Source: Marinobacter fonticola
Lineage (GTDB): Bacteria > Pseudomonadota > Gammaproteobacteria > Pseudomonadales > Oleiphilaceae
Assembly: GCF_008122265.1 (NCBI RefSeq)
Contig: NZ_CP043042.1
Span: 3,100,001-3,164,000, forward strand
Length of the DNA: 64,000 nt
Direction of reading: 5' to 3'
The notes below the pieces were generated by a model. That model saw only the letters and a program-made list of their open reading frames with translations. It did not search any database and was not told the DNA's origin. The translations under genes and the position numbers were made by a program. Shown in pieces: positions 24,793 to 33,479 of this stretch. Every line of letters begins with the position of its first letter. Position 1 is the stretch's first letter.

Positions 24793-25974
24793 TCAGAGAA
24801 TTTCTATAGCTACAGCGGTCCCTTCACCACCACCGATACACAGCGAGGCCACGCCGCGCTTCAGGCCGCGACGCTTCAACGCGTTGATCAACGTCACAAG
24901 AATCCGCGAACCCGACGAACCGATGGGATGGCCCAGGGCGCAGGCGCCGCCAAAGACATTGACCTTATCGGGATCCAGGCCCAGTTCGTTGATCGCCAGC
25001 AACGCCACGACGGCAAAGGCCTCGTTGACCTCGAACAGATCCACGTCGTCCTTGGTCCACCCGGCCTTGTCGAGCACCTTCTGAATGGCCCCTATCGGCG
25101 CCAGGGTGAACTCGGCGGGCAAGCGTGCATGGGTGGCATGCGCCACGATTCGGGCCAGCGGTTTCAAGCCTCGCTGACTGACTTCGTCGGCATGGGCCAG
25201 CACCAGCGCTGAAGCACCATCGCTGATGGAACTGGCGTTGGCTGCGGTCACGCTGCCCTCTTTGGCGAAAGCGGGCTTCAACGTCGGAATCTTGTCGGGA
25301 TTGGCTTTGCCGGGTTGTTCGTCAATTTCCACCAGCGTCTCGCCATGACGATCCTTAACCGGAACCGGCACGATTTCGTCATCGAAATCGCCGCTCTCCG
25401 CCGCCGCCAGCGACCGCCGCAACGACTCGATGGCATAACTGTCCATCGCCTCGCGACTGATCTTGTATTCATCCGCTACGCGCTGGGCAAACACGCCCAT
25501 CAGGCCACCTTCGTAGGCGTCTTCCAGGCCATCCAGAAACATGGAGTCCATGACTTGGCCATGCCCCATCCGCAGCCCCTGGCGAGCCTTGGGCAGCAGG
25601 TACGGTGCCTGACTCATGTTCTCCATGCCGCCGGCAATCATGATGCGGTTGGTGCCGGCCTTGATCTGGTCGTGCGCCATGATGACGGCCTGCATGCCCG
25701 ACCCGCACATCTTGTTCACCGTGGTACAGCCCGAACTGTCGGGAATACCCGCCGAGCGGGAGGCCTGCCGCGCCGGCGCCTGACCGAGACCCGCCGGTAA
25801 AACGCAGCCCATCACCACTTCATTGATATCCGCCGGCGTCAGCTTGGCCCGCTCAATGGCTGCCTTGATGGAAATAGCGCCCAACTCCGGCGAGCGCACG
25901 CTGCTCAGCGCGCCCATCATGCCGCCCATGGGCGTGCGGGCCCCGCCTGCAATCACAACATCGTTATCTGCCAT
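24793..25974 (-). CDS. Acetyl-CoA C-acetyltransferase (thiolase), AtoB/PhaA-like
   Basis: A 393-residue thiolase of the usual acetoacetyl-CoA type length. The nucleophilic cysteine lies in NKMCGSGMQAV, the histidine in ALGHPIGSSG and the second cysteine in LCIGGGEG. It is the third gene of a leftward set: SDR, acyl-CoA dehydrogenase, thiolase, with 27 bp to the gene before. Together these could oxidise a branched or short acyl-CoA. A purely biosynthetic role (ketone body or polyhydroxyalkanoate precursor) is less likely in this context. Confidence 0.9.
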   Translation of the reverse strand: MADNDVVIAGGARTPMGGMMGALSSVRSPELGAISIKAAIERAKLTPADINEVVMGCVLPAGLGQAPARQASRSAGIPDSSGCTTVNKMCGSGMQAVIMAHDQIKAGTNRIMIAGGMENMSQAPYLLPKARQGLRMGHGQVMDSMFLDGLEDAYEGGLMGVFAQRVADEYKISREAMDSYAIESLRRSLAAAESGDFDDEIVPVPVKDRHGETLVEIDEQPGKANPDKIPTLKPAFAKEGSVTAANASSISDGASALVLAHADEVSQRGLKPLARIVAHATHARLPAEFTLAPIGAIQKVLDKAGWTKDDVDLFEVNEAFAVVALLAINELGLDPDKVNVFGGACALGHPIGSSGSRILVTLINALKRRGLKRGVASLCIGGGEGTAVAIEIL

Positions 25975-26001
25975 AACTCACCTCAAGTCTGTTGAAGATA
26001 C

Positions 26002-27150
26002 TCACTTGCCCAAGACGGCGCGAGCGATGACTTCTTTCATTACTTCGGATGTCCCACCGTAGATGCGCTGTACACGGGCATCGGTAAAGGCGCGGGAAAT
26101 CGGGTATTCGGTGGTGTATCCATAGCCGCCGAACAACTGCAGACAGCCATCGGCCACCCGGCACTGCATTTCCGTGGCGCTGTACTTCGCCATGGAGGCG
26201 GTGGCGGCATCCAGCTCGCCCTGGCTGTACAGATCGATGCATTCGTTGATGAACGCCTGGTTGACCCGGTAGTCGGTTTCCATTTCGGCGATACGGAACC
26301 GGGTGTTTTGCAGTTGCTTGAGCTTCTGGCCGAAGAGCTCGCGCTCGTCGGCATAGGCAATGGTCAAATCCAGCGCACCGCGGGCGGCGGCGCAGCCCAG
26401 GGCGCCAATGACCAGGCGCTCGCGGGGAAGTTCGGTCATCAGGTAGACGAAGCCCTTACCTTCCTCACCCAGTAGCGCCGAGCGCGGTACTTTCAAGTCT
26501 TCGAAGAACATTTCCGAGGTGTCGCCGCAATGCTGGCCAATCTTGTCCATGTTGCGGCCCCGGCTGAACCCGGGCAGCGTGGTATCCACCAGAAACAGGC
26601 TGATGCCCTTGGCGCCCGCCGCCGGATCGGTTTTGGCGGCGACGATCACCATATCGGCATGCTGGCCATTGGTGATGAAGGTCTTGGATCCGTTCAGCAC
26701 ATAGTCGTCGCCGTCACGCTTGGCGCTGGTGCGCATGGCCTGCAGATCGCTGCCGGCGCCCGGCTCGGTCATGGCGATAGCGCCCACGGCTTCGCCGCTG
26801 ACCATCTTAGGCAGCCATTGCTGTTTCTGCTCGTCGCTGGCGATGTTCGTCAAATAAGGCGCAACAATGTCCGAGTGAACCATGACGTTGGTGGCCAAGG
26901 CGCCAAAGCCCATGCGGGCGAGCTCTGCGCCCACGACAATGGAGTAGTCGAAGGTGACGCCTACCCCGCCGAAGTCCTCGGGTACATCCACGCACAGCAT
27001 GCCGGCCTCGCCGAAGGTGCGCCACACGTCACGGGGCACGATACCGGCCGCATCCCAATCCTCGTAGTGTGGCTTGACCTGGCTTTCAAGGACCTTCACT
27101 ACCATGTCACGGAACATGGCGCGCTCTTCGGGTTCTTTCCTGTCGTTCAT
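26002..27150 (-). CDS. Acyl-CoA dehydrogenase
   Basis: A 382-residue FAD-dependent acyl-CoA dehydrogenase. Signatures are AIAMTEPGAGSDLQAMRT, GSKTFITNGQHADMVIVAAKT and the C-terminal QLFGGYGYTTEYPISRAFTDARVQRIYGGTSEVMKEVIAR; the catalytic glutamate is expected in YGGTSEV. It introduces the double bond in beta-oxidation and passes electrons to ETF. The start at 27150 is preferred because the family begins near FRDMVVKVL; the extra 30 codons to 27240 run into the preceding gene. The initiation region is tandemly duplicated (GGTGCTTGTATGAAC twice). Confidence 0.92.
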   Translation of the reverse strand: MNDRKEPEERAMFRDMVVKVLESQVKPHYEDWDAAGIVPRDVWRTFGEAGMLCVDVPEDFGGVGVTFDYSIVVGAELARMGFGALATNVMVHSDIVAPYLTNIASDEQKQQWLPKMVSGEAVGAIAMTEPGAGSDLQAMRTSAKRDGDDYVLNGSKTFITNGQHADMVIVAAKTDPAAGAKGISLFLVDTTLPGFSRGRNMDKIGQHCGDTSEMFFEDLKVPRSALLGEEGKGFVYLMTELPRERLVIGALGCAAARGALDLTIAYADERELFGQKLKQLQNTRFRIAEMETDYRVNQAFINECIDLYSQGELDAATASMAKYSATEMQCRVADGCLQLFGGYGYTTEYPISRAFTDARVQRIYGGTSEVMKEVIARAVLGK

Positions 27151-27193
27151 ACAAGCACCTTGTTGTTCATACAAGCACCGCGTAAAGCCGAAT

Positions 27194-27955
27194 CTATTTC
27201 GGCGCCATGCGAAGCGCACAATCCAGGCGGACAACCTCACCGTTCAGGACCGGATTTTTCACCATCTGTTCGACCATCATGCCAAACTCTTCCGGCTTGC
27301 CCAGCCGCTGCGGGAACGGCAATGTCGCCGCGAGACTTTCCTGCACGTTCTCGGGCATCGCCGCCATCATCGGCGTCATAAAAATCCCCGGTGCGATGGT
27401 ATTAACGCGAATCCCGCTACGCGCCAGCTCTCTCGCAGCCTGAAGCGTCATCGCCACCACGCCGCCCTTGGAGGCGCTGTAGGCCACCTGGCCAATCTGG
27501 CCTTCGTAGGCGGCCACCGATGCAGTGGAAATAATGACGCCACGCTCGCCGTCGGCATTCGGTTCCCGTTCGGCCATCTGCGCTGCCGCCAGCCGCATGA
27601 TGTTGAACGACCCCACCAGGTTGACCTGAATAACCTTGTTGAAATCATCCAGCGGCATCGGGCCGTCCTTGCCCACGATCTTCGCCGCGGGCGCGATGCC
27701 GGCACAACTCACCGCCACGCCGCAGGGGCCGTGCGCTTCACGGGCCGTTTTCAGGGCGGCTTCGGCACTCTCGGCGGAGGCGACATCGCAACGGACAAAA
27801 ATACCGCCGATTTCCGCCGCCACGGCATTGCCTCTCTCTTCCTGTAGATCCAGGATCGCCACCTTACAGCCTTCCGCGGCGAGCGCCCGTGCTGCGCCCT
27901 CGCCCAGGCCGGAGGCGCCTCCGGTTACGATTGCGGGTACGTCTTTAAAATCCAT
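27194..27955 (-). CDS. SDR-family 3-hydroxyacyl-CoA dehydrogenase-like protein (HSD17B10 type)
   Basis: A 253-residue SDR. It has TGGASGLGEGAARAL at the cofactor site, SCAGIAPAAKI in place of NNAG, and the active site STASVAAYEGQIGQVAYSASK with Ser/Tyr/Lys. The C-terminal IAPGIFMTPMMAAMPENVQESL and FPQRLGKPEEF are typical of type-2 3-hydroxyacyl-CoA dehydrogenases. It is first in a leftward set with an acyl-CoA dehydrogenase and a thiolase, so the operon covers dehydrogenation, hydroxyacyl oxidation and thiolysis; a dedicated hydratase is not in the set. Confidence 0.9.
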   Translation of the reverse strand: MDFKDVPAIVTGGASGLGEGAARALAAEGCKVAILDLQEERGNAVAAEIGGIFVRCDVASAESAEAALKTAREAHGPCGVAVSCAGIAPAAKIVGKDGPMPLDDFNKVIQVNLVGSFNIMRLAAAQMAEREPNADGERGVIISTASVAAYEGQIGQVAYSASKGGVVAMTLQAARELARSGIRVNTIAPGIFMTPMMAAMPENVQESLAATLPFPQRLGKPEEFGMMVEQMVKNPVLNGEVVRLDCALRMAPK

Positions 27956-28172
27956 CGTTATGTCCTGTGTTCTGAATAAGTCGTTGGGATGAACGTTGCG
28001 GCTGTGACAGCGGGTATCTATCGGAATTCAGTACCCGCCAGCAGCGCCCACTAGATACATCCAGTGTGAATCACCTGCCCTTGCCGGGCCATGACATCTT
28101 TATGCAGGAAATTTGATAAAAAGCGGCGAGCGGAACCCTTTATGTTGCATAAATGATTCAGAAGTCGCCCAG

Positions 28173-28658
28173 TCAGAAATAGCCCAGTAATCGACCCAGA
28201 ACCAAAGCCGTTACCCAGGCGCAGAGAGAAACCAGCGCGCCAAGCCGTATGGTCACAGGCATAGACGCGCCGAGGGGAAGATTCCAGATAGCCTGCCGGG
28301 TTAGCGCGCGCCCCATGACCAGGGCATTCACGACCCCGCCTACAACGACGGCCATCTTGCTCAGAAACAAAAAAGAGCCCGCGTAGTCCGCGGCCGCCGT
28401 GGCAAAAAGCAGCAGGCCGCACGCGACGGCCAAACCCAGTCCGCATGCCGATGTCAGCCTCAGAACCCGCAGGAAGGGCGCGACCGGATAGCCGCGCCAC
28501 GCCCCCAGCAAGCGCAGGTCAAGCGGAACAATCCCGCCCACCAGCAGGGCAACGCCCAAAATGTGTCCGGCGTTAACCAACGGATAGAGCCATGTGGACT
28601 GACGCAGCGCGGCCACTGGCGCAGCGCTCTCGATAAAGCCCAGAGCCTGCTCCATCAT
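28173..28658 (-). CDS. Small integral membrane protein, third gene of the sugar-dehydrogenase operon
   Basis: A 161-residue protein with about four hydrophobic helices, including YPLVNAGHILGVALLVGGIV with a histidine inside the membrane segment. This resembles small DUF-type membrane proteins with possible haem ligands, but I cannot name a family with certainty. It overlaps the stop of the preceding lipoprotein gene by 4 bp, so it is translated with it. An electron-transfer role beside the dehydrogenase is possible and unproven. Confidence 0.7.
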   Translation of the reverse strand: MMEQALGFIESAAPVAALRQSTWLYPLVNAGHILGVALLVGGIVPLDLRLLGAWRGYPVAPFLRVLRLTSACGLGLAVACGLLLFATAAADYAGSFLFLSKMAVVVGGVVNALVMGRALTRQAIWNLPLGASMPVTIRLGALVSLCAWVTALVLGRLLGYF

Positions 28659-29953
28659 TCCTTCGGCGCTATCCTCCAGATCGTATGGGAAAGATCGTCC
28701 GCGACGATGAGGGCACCGCTTGGGTCCACGGTCACGCCGACCGGCCGTCCTCGCGTTTTATTGTCTCCTGAGAGAAATCCGGTCACAAAGTCAACAGGTT
28801 GACCGGCCGGGCGTCCGTCGCTGAAAGGTATAAAAACCACCTTGTAGCCCACAGGATTCGCGCGGTTCCAGCTGCCATGCTCGCCGACGAACACCCCTTC
28901 CGCGAACTCGTCACCCATTTCGGGGATTGAAAAATCGACGCCGAGTGCAGCCACATGCGATCCGAGGCTGTAATCGGGCACAATCGCCGATTCTACTTTT
29001 TCAGGCTTCTGCGGCCGGACCCGCTGATCGACATTCTGCCCCCAATAACTGTAGGGCCAGCCATAAAAGCCGCCTTCCTGCACAGACGTCAGGTAGTCGG
29101 GAACCAGGTTGGGCCCGAGTTCATCCCGCTCGTTCACCACGGCCCATAGCTGATCTGTGTCTGGCTGAATCGTAAGCGCGGTGGGGTTACGCAGCCCCGT
29201 CGCATACGGTTTATGTGCACCGGTCTCGGCATCGATCTGCCAGATCTCCGCCCGGTTGACTTCCGCCGCCATACCACGCTCGGTGATATTGCTGTTGGAG
29301 CCAATACCCACGTAGAGAAAACGCCCATCAGCGCTGGCCGTCAGCGCCTTGGTCCAGTGATGGTTAATCTCAGAGGGTAGCTTCGTAACCTCTTCAGGCC
29401 GCCCGCTGGCCTGGGTCTGGCCTTCCTCGTAATCAAACCGTACGAGCGCATCCTGATTGGCAACGTAGAGATTGTTATCAACCAAAGCCAGTCCATAAGG
29501 CGCGTTGAGGTTCTCGGCGAAAACAGTTTGCTCCTCATAGCTGCCGTCTCCGTCGCTATCGCGCAGCAGAGTCAAGCGGTCGCCACCCTTAACCGAGGTG
29601 CTCCCCTGCGACTTTATATAACCGGCAATCACACCTTTCGGCTTCGATAGCGGTGCGTCACCGCCGCCACTACCTTCGGCAACCAGGATATCGCCGTTGG
29701 GCAACACCAGCGTTTGGCGCGGTATCTTGAGGCCGGTGGCGATGGCTGTGATGGTGTAGTTGTCGGGCACCGTCGGTTGCTGATCGCCCCACTCGGCAGG
29801 CTCGGGAACCGTCATGCCAGGCAAGAGCCCTCGTTGCGGTTCTGGAAGTGTCGGATTGGGGCCGTATTGTTGTTCCGAATCTGGAGCGCCATCTCCGCAG
29901 GCACTTAGAAAAACCGAGAGCGTACTGACGTAAAAGATGCTGGAAAACCTCAT
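28655..29953 (-). CDS. PQQ-type glucose/sorbosone dehydrogenase-like lipoprotein
   Basis: A 432-residue protein. It starts with a lipoprotein signal (STLSVFLSAC, cleavage before Cys19), so it is anchored in the cell envelope. The body is a beta-propeller of the sorbosone/glucose-dehydrogenase family: GLKIPRQTLVLPNGDILVAEG, NAPYGLALVDNNLYVANQD, GLRNPTALTIQPDT, WPYSYWGQNVDQR and FVGEHGSWNRANPVGYKV. Members may bind PQQ and oxidise sugars or aldehydes, though many have unproven substrates. It sits between a DUF2231-type and another small membrane protein, each overlapping by 4 bp, a layout that suggests a membrane-linked redox unit. Confidence 0.88.
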   Translation of the reverse strand: MRFSSIFYVSTLSVFLSACGDGAPDSEQQYGPNPTLPEPQRGLLPGMTVPEPAEWGDQQPTVPDNYTITAIATGLKIPRQTLVLPNGDILVAEGSGGGDAPLSKPKGVIAGYIKSQGSTSVKGGDRLTLLRDSDGDGSYEEQTVFAENLNAPYGLALVDNNLYVANQDALVRFDYEEGQTQASGRPEEVTKLPSEINHHWTKALTASADGRFLYVGIGSNSNITERGMAAEVNRAEIWQIDAETGAHKPYATGLRNPTALTIQPDTDQLWAVVNERDELGPNLVPDYLTSVQEGGFYGWPYSYWGQNVDQRVRPQKPEKVESAIVPDYSLGSHVAALGVDFSIPEMGDEFAEGVFVGEHGSWNRANPVGYKVVFIPFSDGRPAGQPVDFVTGFLSGDNKTRGRPVGVTVDPSGALIVADDLSHTIWRIAPKE

Positions 29954-30378
29954 TCCCTACCTCCTGCGCTGAGACTGGAGAGCCCGATCCAAGTCGCCGC
30001 GCAAGCCAGCACGGTAACAATTATCGATAGAATAAAGCCGGTGGGCATCATGCCCCAGGCGTCTTTGGCGTGGACCAGCGCATTGAAGAAGCCCACAACC
30101 CACACGGCCAGCAGCAGAAAAAAATAAGCGAGGAAAAGTCCGCGACGGCGGTCAGCACGGAACAGGCCGATGATCGCGCATAACAGCGCCAATCCAGCGA
30201 AGACAAGACCGCCGGCAATCAGCCAGGAAGCGAACATGCTCCAGAGTATGTGGTAGGTCGACGAGTAGGCATAGTCGCTCAACGTGGCCCCAAGAAACAA
30301 CGGAATGGTGCCAGCGAGCAATATAGCGTGAAGCGGATGCAGCGCACTTCGATACGTTCGATGGGCAGTCGCCATCAT
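29950..30378 (-). CDS. DUF2231-like membrane protein
   Basis: A 142-residue protein with four hydrophobic helices. The opening ALHPLHAILLAGTIPLFLGATLSD matches the LHP motif at the first helix of DUF2231 proteins; LVHAKDAWGMMPTGFIL lies later. The ATG at 30378 is chosen because AAGGAGGAGC lies just upstream; an in-frame start at 30435 has no such site. It is first in the operon with the sugar-dehydrogenase-like lipoprotein. DUF2231 function is unknown; the membrane histidines could hold haem. Confidence 0.8.
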   Translation of the reverse strand: MMATAHRTYRSALHPLHAILLAGTIPLFLGATLSDYAYSSTYHILWSMFASWLIAGGLVFAGLALLCAIIGLFRADRRRGLFLAYFFLLLAVWVVGFFNALVHAKDAWGMMPTGFILSIIVTVLACAATWIGLSSLSAGGRE

Positions 30379-30497
30379 GGCAAGCTCCTCCTTGCTGAGT
30401 AAGCAAAGATTCTGCGCCTGGATCGGCCCGGGCACTGCATCGAGCTCTATTCCAAGAGCAAAATCGTGAGCATTCGGGTGGAGTATAGCTCATCCGT

Positions 30498-30677
30498 ATG
30501 CCCCTTACAGGCCCCCTTGGACCGGCCCACGAATTCAGTTCCGAGAAAGCCCGCAAGGCTGGCGAGAAAGGCGGGAAAGTAGCTCACGAAACGGGCAATG
30601 CTCACGAGTTCGATTTGGAAGAAGCCCGCAAGGCCGGTCAAAAGGGCGGACGCCAGAGTCAGGGTGGTTGCAGCTAA
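30498..30677 (+). CDS. Small KGG-motif stress protein (con-10 type)
   Basis: A 59-residue hydrophilic protein. It carries two copies of the unit HEF-x3-E-x-A-R-K-A-G-x-K-G-G: HEFSSEKARKAGEKGGK and HEFDLEEARKAGQKGGR. This is the KGG repeat of general-stress proteins related to fungal con-10, which are linked to desiccation and stationary phase. Family members usually have one more repeat at the N-terminus; here an in-frame stop lies 9 bases before the ATG, so this copy is shorter. The ribosome-binding site (GGTGGAG) is rather far away. A hairpin follows. It stands near a cardiolipin synthase and the sugar-dehydrogenase operon. Confidence 0.8.
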   Translation: MPLTGPLGPAHEFSSEKARKAGEKGGKVAHETGNAHEFDLEEARKAGQKGGRQSQGGCS

Positions 30678-30700
30678 CTCATCCTTTCTTAAGCGTCGAT

Positions 30701-30735
30701 AGCACGCCGGTTCGCTCCGGGGTGCTCTTCATTTT
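30701..30735 (+). terminator. Probable terminator after the KGG gene
   Basis: AGCACGCCGG and CCGGGGTGCT pair with one or two mismatches around a short loop, followed by CTTCATTTT, 24 bp after the stop. Confidence 0.6.
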
Positions 30736-30902
30736 AAATTTGATCTGTCCCGCCACAATCCCTAGCCTTTAAGACTTAATGAAGAAAAGCCAGTCGATGC
30801 CGACCGTAATGTTCCGACAATTTATCGATGTGCCTGCACAACTCCGGGCCTCTTACTCCAATTCAATAAGATTTCTACAGCTTGTAGATTCAGGGTCGCT
30901 GA

Positions 30903-32021
30903 ATGCAAAAGCCATGGCGCAGCAATAATCGTTTTCAGGTTTTTCCCGGAAGCGATTGCTATGTGCCTGAACTACTCTCTAGCATCGATTCAGCCACCGA
31001 TCTCATCATTCTTGAGCAGTATCTGGTCGAGTCTGGACGCTTTGCCGACAGGTTCATCGATGCTTTGAGAAACGCAGCGAATCGCGGCGTGAAGGTTTTC
31101 CTGCTTTTCGATAGTTACGGTTCTCAAGGTCTGGAAGCGATGGACCGGCAACGATTGGATTATCCCGGAATTGCTCTGGCTTATTTCAACCCCGTTTCTT
31201 TACCTCGGCTTTGTCGAAGTATTACGCGAGACCATCGTAAGTTGCTGCTTGTGGACCGAAAGGTCGCTTTCACAGGGGGTTTCTGTCTTACCGACGAGTT
31301 CCTTAATTGTTGGTATGATCTCGCCATACGCATCGAGGGACCTGTGGTCGAGGATTGGTTCGACTCGTTTTACCGATTGTGGTCGTCACGGCTCGTTTGT
31401 GGCGCCAGAGAATGGCCTTTGCCTTTAGTTCTACGTAACCGTTCCGAAGTTGAACATAAGACGGGTAAAAGCGAAGGACGGATGACACGGACCCAGGGCC
31501 GGCGGCGACCTATTCGGCACTCTCTTCAAAGTCACATTGAAGAGGCCCGTAAGCGCGTCTGGATGTACACGCCTTATTTTCTGCCCACTCGAAACCTACT
31601 CCGACAATTACAAGCGAGCGCCCGGCGTGGTGTCGATGTTCGGATCATCGTTGCCGGCAATAACCACGATCATCCGGCCGTACAATATGCCGGGAGGAGT
31701 TACTATGGGCGGCTCCTACGCGCAGGTGTGCGTGTGTACGAATATCAGGCCTCTTTCACGCACGCAAAATTCTGTCTTGCCGACGACTGGTGCACAGTGG
31801 GCTCATGCAACTTTGACCACTGGAGCTTTCGGTGGAACCTGGAAGCCAATCAGGAAGTAAAAGACGGCGCATTCGCTGAAGATATCGCTGAACTCTATCG
31901 ATCACACTTATTTGAATGTAAATCGATAAGTCTTGATACCCGGTCTCGCCAAAGCGTCGGGCAACGGTTGCGGCAGCGAGTATTGGGCGCGCTGAGCGCT
32001 GCGGTAAAGTTTCTGTACTGA
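30903..32021 (+). CDS. Phospholipase-D-family cardiolipin synthase (ClsB-like)
   Basis: A 372-residue protein with two HKD motifs: RDHRKLLLVDRKVAFTGGF in the N-terminal half and THAKFCLADDWCTVGSCNFD in the C-terminal half. This double motif and the length fit bacterial cardiolipin synthases of the ClsB type, which join phospholipid head groups at the inner membrane. No N-terminal transmembrane helices are seen, as in ClsB. A cationic insert (HKTGKSEGRMTRTQGRRR) lies between the two halves. It may act in membrane remodelling under stress. Confidence 0.85.
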   Translation: MQKPWRSNNRFQVFPGSDCYVPELLSSIDSATDLIILEQYLVESGRFADRFIDALRNAANRGVKVFLLFDSYGSQGLEAMDRQRLDYPGIALAYFNPVSLPRLCRSITRDHRKLLLVDRKVAFTGGFCLTDEFLNCWYDLAIRIEGPVVEDWFDSFYRLWSSRLVCGAREWPLPLVLRNRSEVEHKTGKSEGRMTRTQGRRRPIRHSLQSHIEEARKRVWMYTPYFLPTRNLLRQLQASARRGVDVRIIVAGNNHDHPAVQYAGRSYYGRLLRAGVRVYEYQASFTHAKFCLADDWCTVGSCNFDHWSFRWNLEANQEVKDGAFAEDIAELYRSHLFECKSISLDTRSRQSVGQRLRQRVLGALSAAVKFLY

Positions 32022-32378
32022 AAGCGATTGATATTCCGCTTCGCTGCCCAGGATCTCTCAATTGTCGGTTAGATCTGGTTCCCCTGTTTGAGTGGCGCAA
32101 ACGTCTCTATTGCCGATAACCCACTAATAAGCATCGTCCATACCAATCAATGTGAGAGCCTGCTAGAAGTGCACTCTGGTTTGATCCGGATAACGGGGTG
32201 GCACCGGCTAGCCGACCAATTTAGTTTTGACAGCGGTTACTTGACTCGCTATGACATCGGCGCCAAACAACCGATGCCAAGGTCATTCGGATAATTCGCA
32301 ACTGCGGCTGCACGCCAAGTAACCACTTTATGCGACGCTGATGGCCTACAATCTTTTCACGGTATCGTCGCTCTGTTC
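32022..32378. other. Intergenic stretch with no visible feature
   Basis: This 357-bp stretch lies between two convergent gene ends. I see no coding region with a good start, no strong hairpin and no repeat. Confidence 0.5.
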
Positions 32379-32759
32379 TCAGGAATCGCGGTCCGGGTAG
32401 AGATCGTATTCTTTGCCCTCGATAACCACCCGTTCGGCCTTGACCAGACGTTCATTCTCGTCGGCCGAGCGGTGACCGTGCACGCTGATTTCCTGCCCCT
32501 GGCTCAACTGGTCTTTGGACAGCCCCACCCGATCATTACGCCAGGGCTGGCCCACCTCTATGACCCAGGCCTCGCCCTCGACCTCAATGGTCACTTCGCC
32601 GTGGGGATTGCCCAGCCGGGTTTCGGTCACCGATCCACTGATCTCGAATTCCTCGTCCGTGGCCCAGGCCCAGCCGTGGTGGGCCGAGACCGTTTGAGCA
32701 AAGACGGTGCACAGAAGCGGCATCAAGATTGTGAGTAACCTACGGTGGATCGTTGACAT
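32379..32759 (-). CDS. Exported DUF6152-like protein
   Basis: A 126-residue protein. The first ~26 residues are a signal peptide ending VSA|HHGWAW. The mature part is a small beta-rich domain with HHGW, the segment GNPHGEVTIEVEG and GQEISVHGHRS, which fits the DUF6152 pattern (HH near the N-terminus, NPH in the middle). AAAGGGAG lies upstream of the ATG. Periplasmic, function unknown; the histidines could bind metal. Confidence 0.75.
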   Translation of the reverse strand: MSTIHRRLLTILMPLLCTVFAQTVSAHHGWAWATDEEFEISGSVTETRLGNPHGEVTIEVEGEAWVIEVGQPWRNDRVGLSKDQLSQGQEISVHGHRSADENERLVKAERVVIEGKEYDLYPDRDS

Positions 32760-32945
32760 GATAAAACTCCCTTTGGTTCCGTTTCGCTTCCCCGAAAGCA
32801 GACTGAGGGATGGACAAATACATTGGCACCGACGCTAGGCGACACCGGCATTCACAGTAGATGACCGGCTAACCGGTTAAAAATTCCCTACCGGACGCCC
32901 GGCTGATGCCACAGACGAAGCAATTCAACATGCGCTCAGAAACAC

Positions 32946-33371
32946 TTAATTCTTAAGTTCGTAACTGAAGTTCAGAACCCACGTTTCTGCAGCTTTGGCG
33001 GTGGTCTTCCAGGTAAAGCAGTACTCCTGATCGTCAGAAGCGAGAAGCGAGGCCTGATGCTGGTCTATATTGTCAATCAGCACCGGAAACAGAGTCTCAG
33101 TTTCGGTATGGACGTGCACGTTGAAGTTTACCGCATACGGTGAGTTGAACCTGTATAAAATTTCCGCGCCTTCGTTCACCGGCAAACATTTTTCGGTAAA
33201 GTAGCCCGGTGCGCGGCCCATCTTAAACGAGAAATCGTGTTTGGTGGCAGCGTGCTGCCCGTCACCATGGTCGTTGTGAGCATATCCGTTGCCTGACAGC
33301 GCCAGGAGCGCAGTAGCAAGCCATGCGTAACCTGTTTTGCCAATACTCACTTTAGGCCTTTCCGCGAACAT
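32946..33371 (-). CDS. Exported protein of unknown function, His-rich N-terminus
   Basis: A 141-residue protein with a signal peptide (YAWLATALLALSGNGYA) and a mature N-terminus rich in His and Asp (HNDHGDGQHAATKHDF). Two cysteines (EKCLPV and EYCFTW) could form a disulfide. A GTG at 33350 with AAAGG upstream is an alternative start that would give a more normal signal peptide length. I do not recognise a family. It lies between the DUF6152-like gene and the giant surface protein gene, all on the same strand. Confidence 0.65.
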   Translation of the reverse strand: MFAERPKVSIGKTGYAWLATALLALSGNGYAHNDHGDGQHAATKHDFSFKMGRAPGYFTEKCLPVNEGAEILYRFNSPYAVNFNVHVHTETETLFPVLIDNIDQHQASLLASDDQEYCFTWKTTAKAAETWVLNFSYELKN

Positions 33372-33479
33372 ATAGATTTCATACCAACTGTAGCTGCGAA
33401 ACCATAGGGTGTGGGGATACCAGCATCCGTTGAGTAGTGTGGCAACCGGCCCAAGTATGGAACCGGCTGCCCTTTATTT

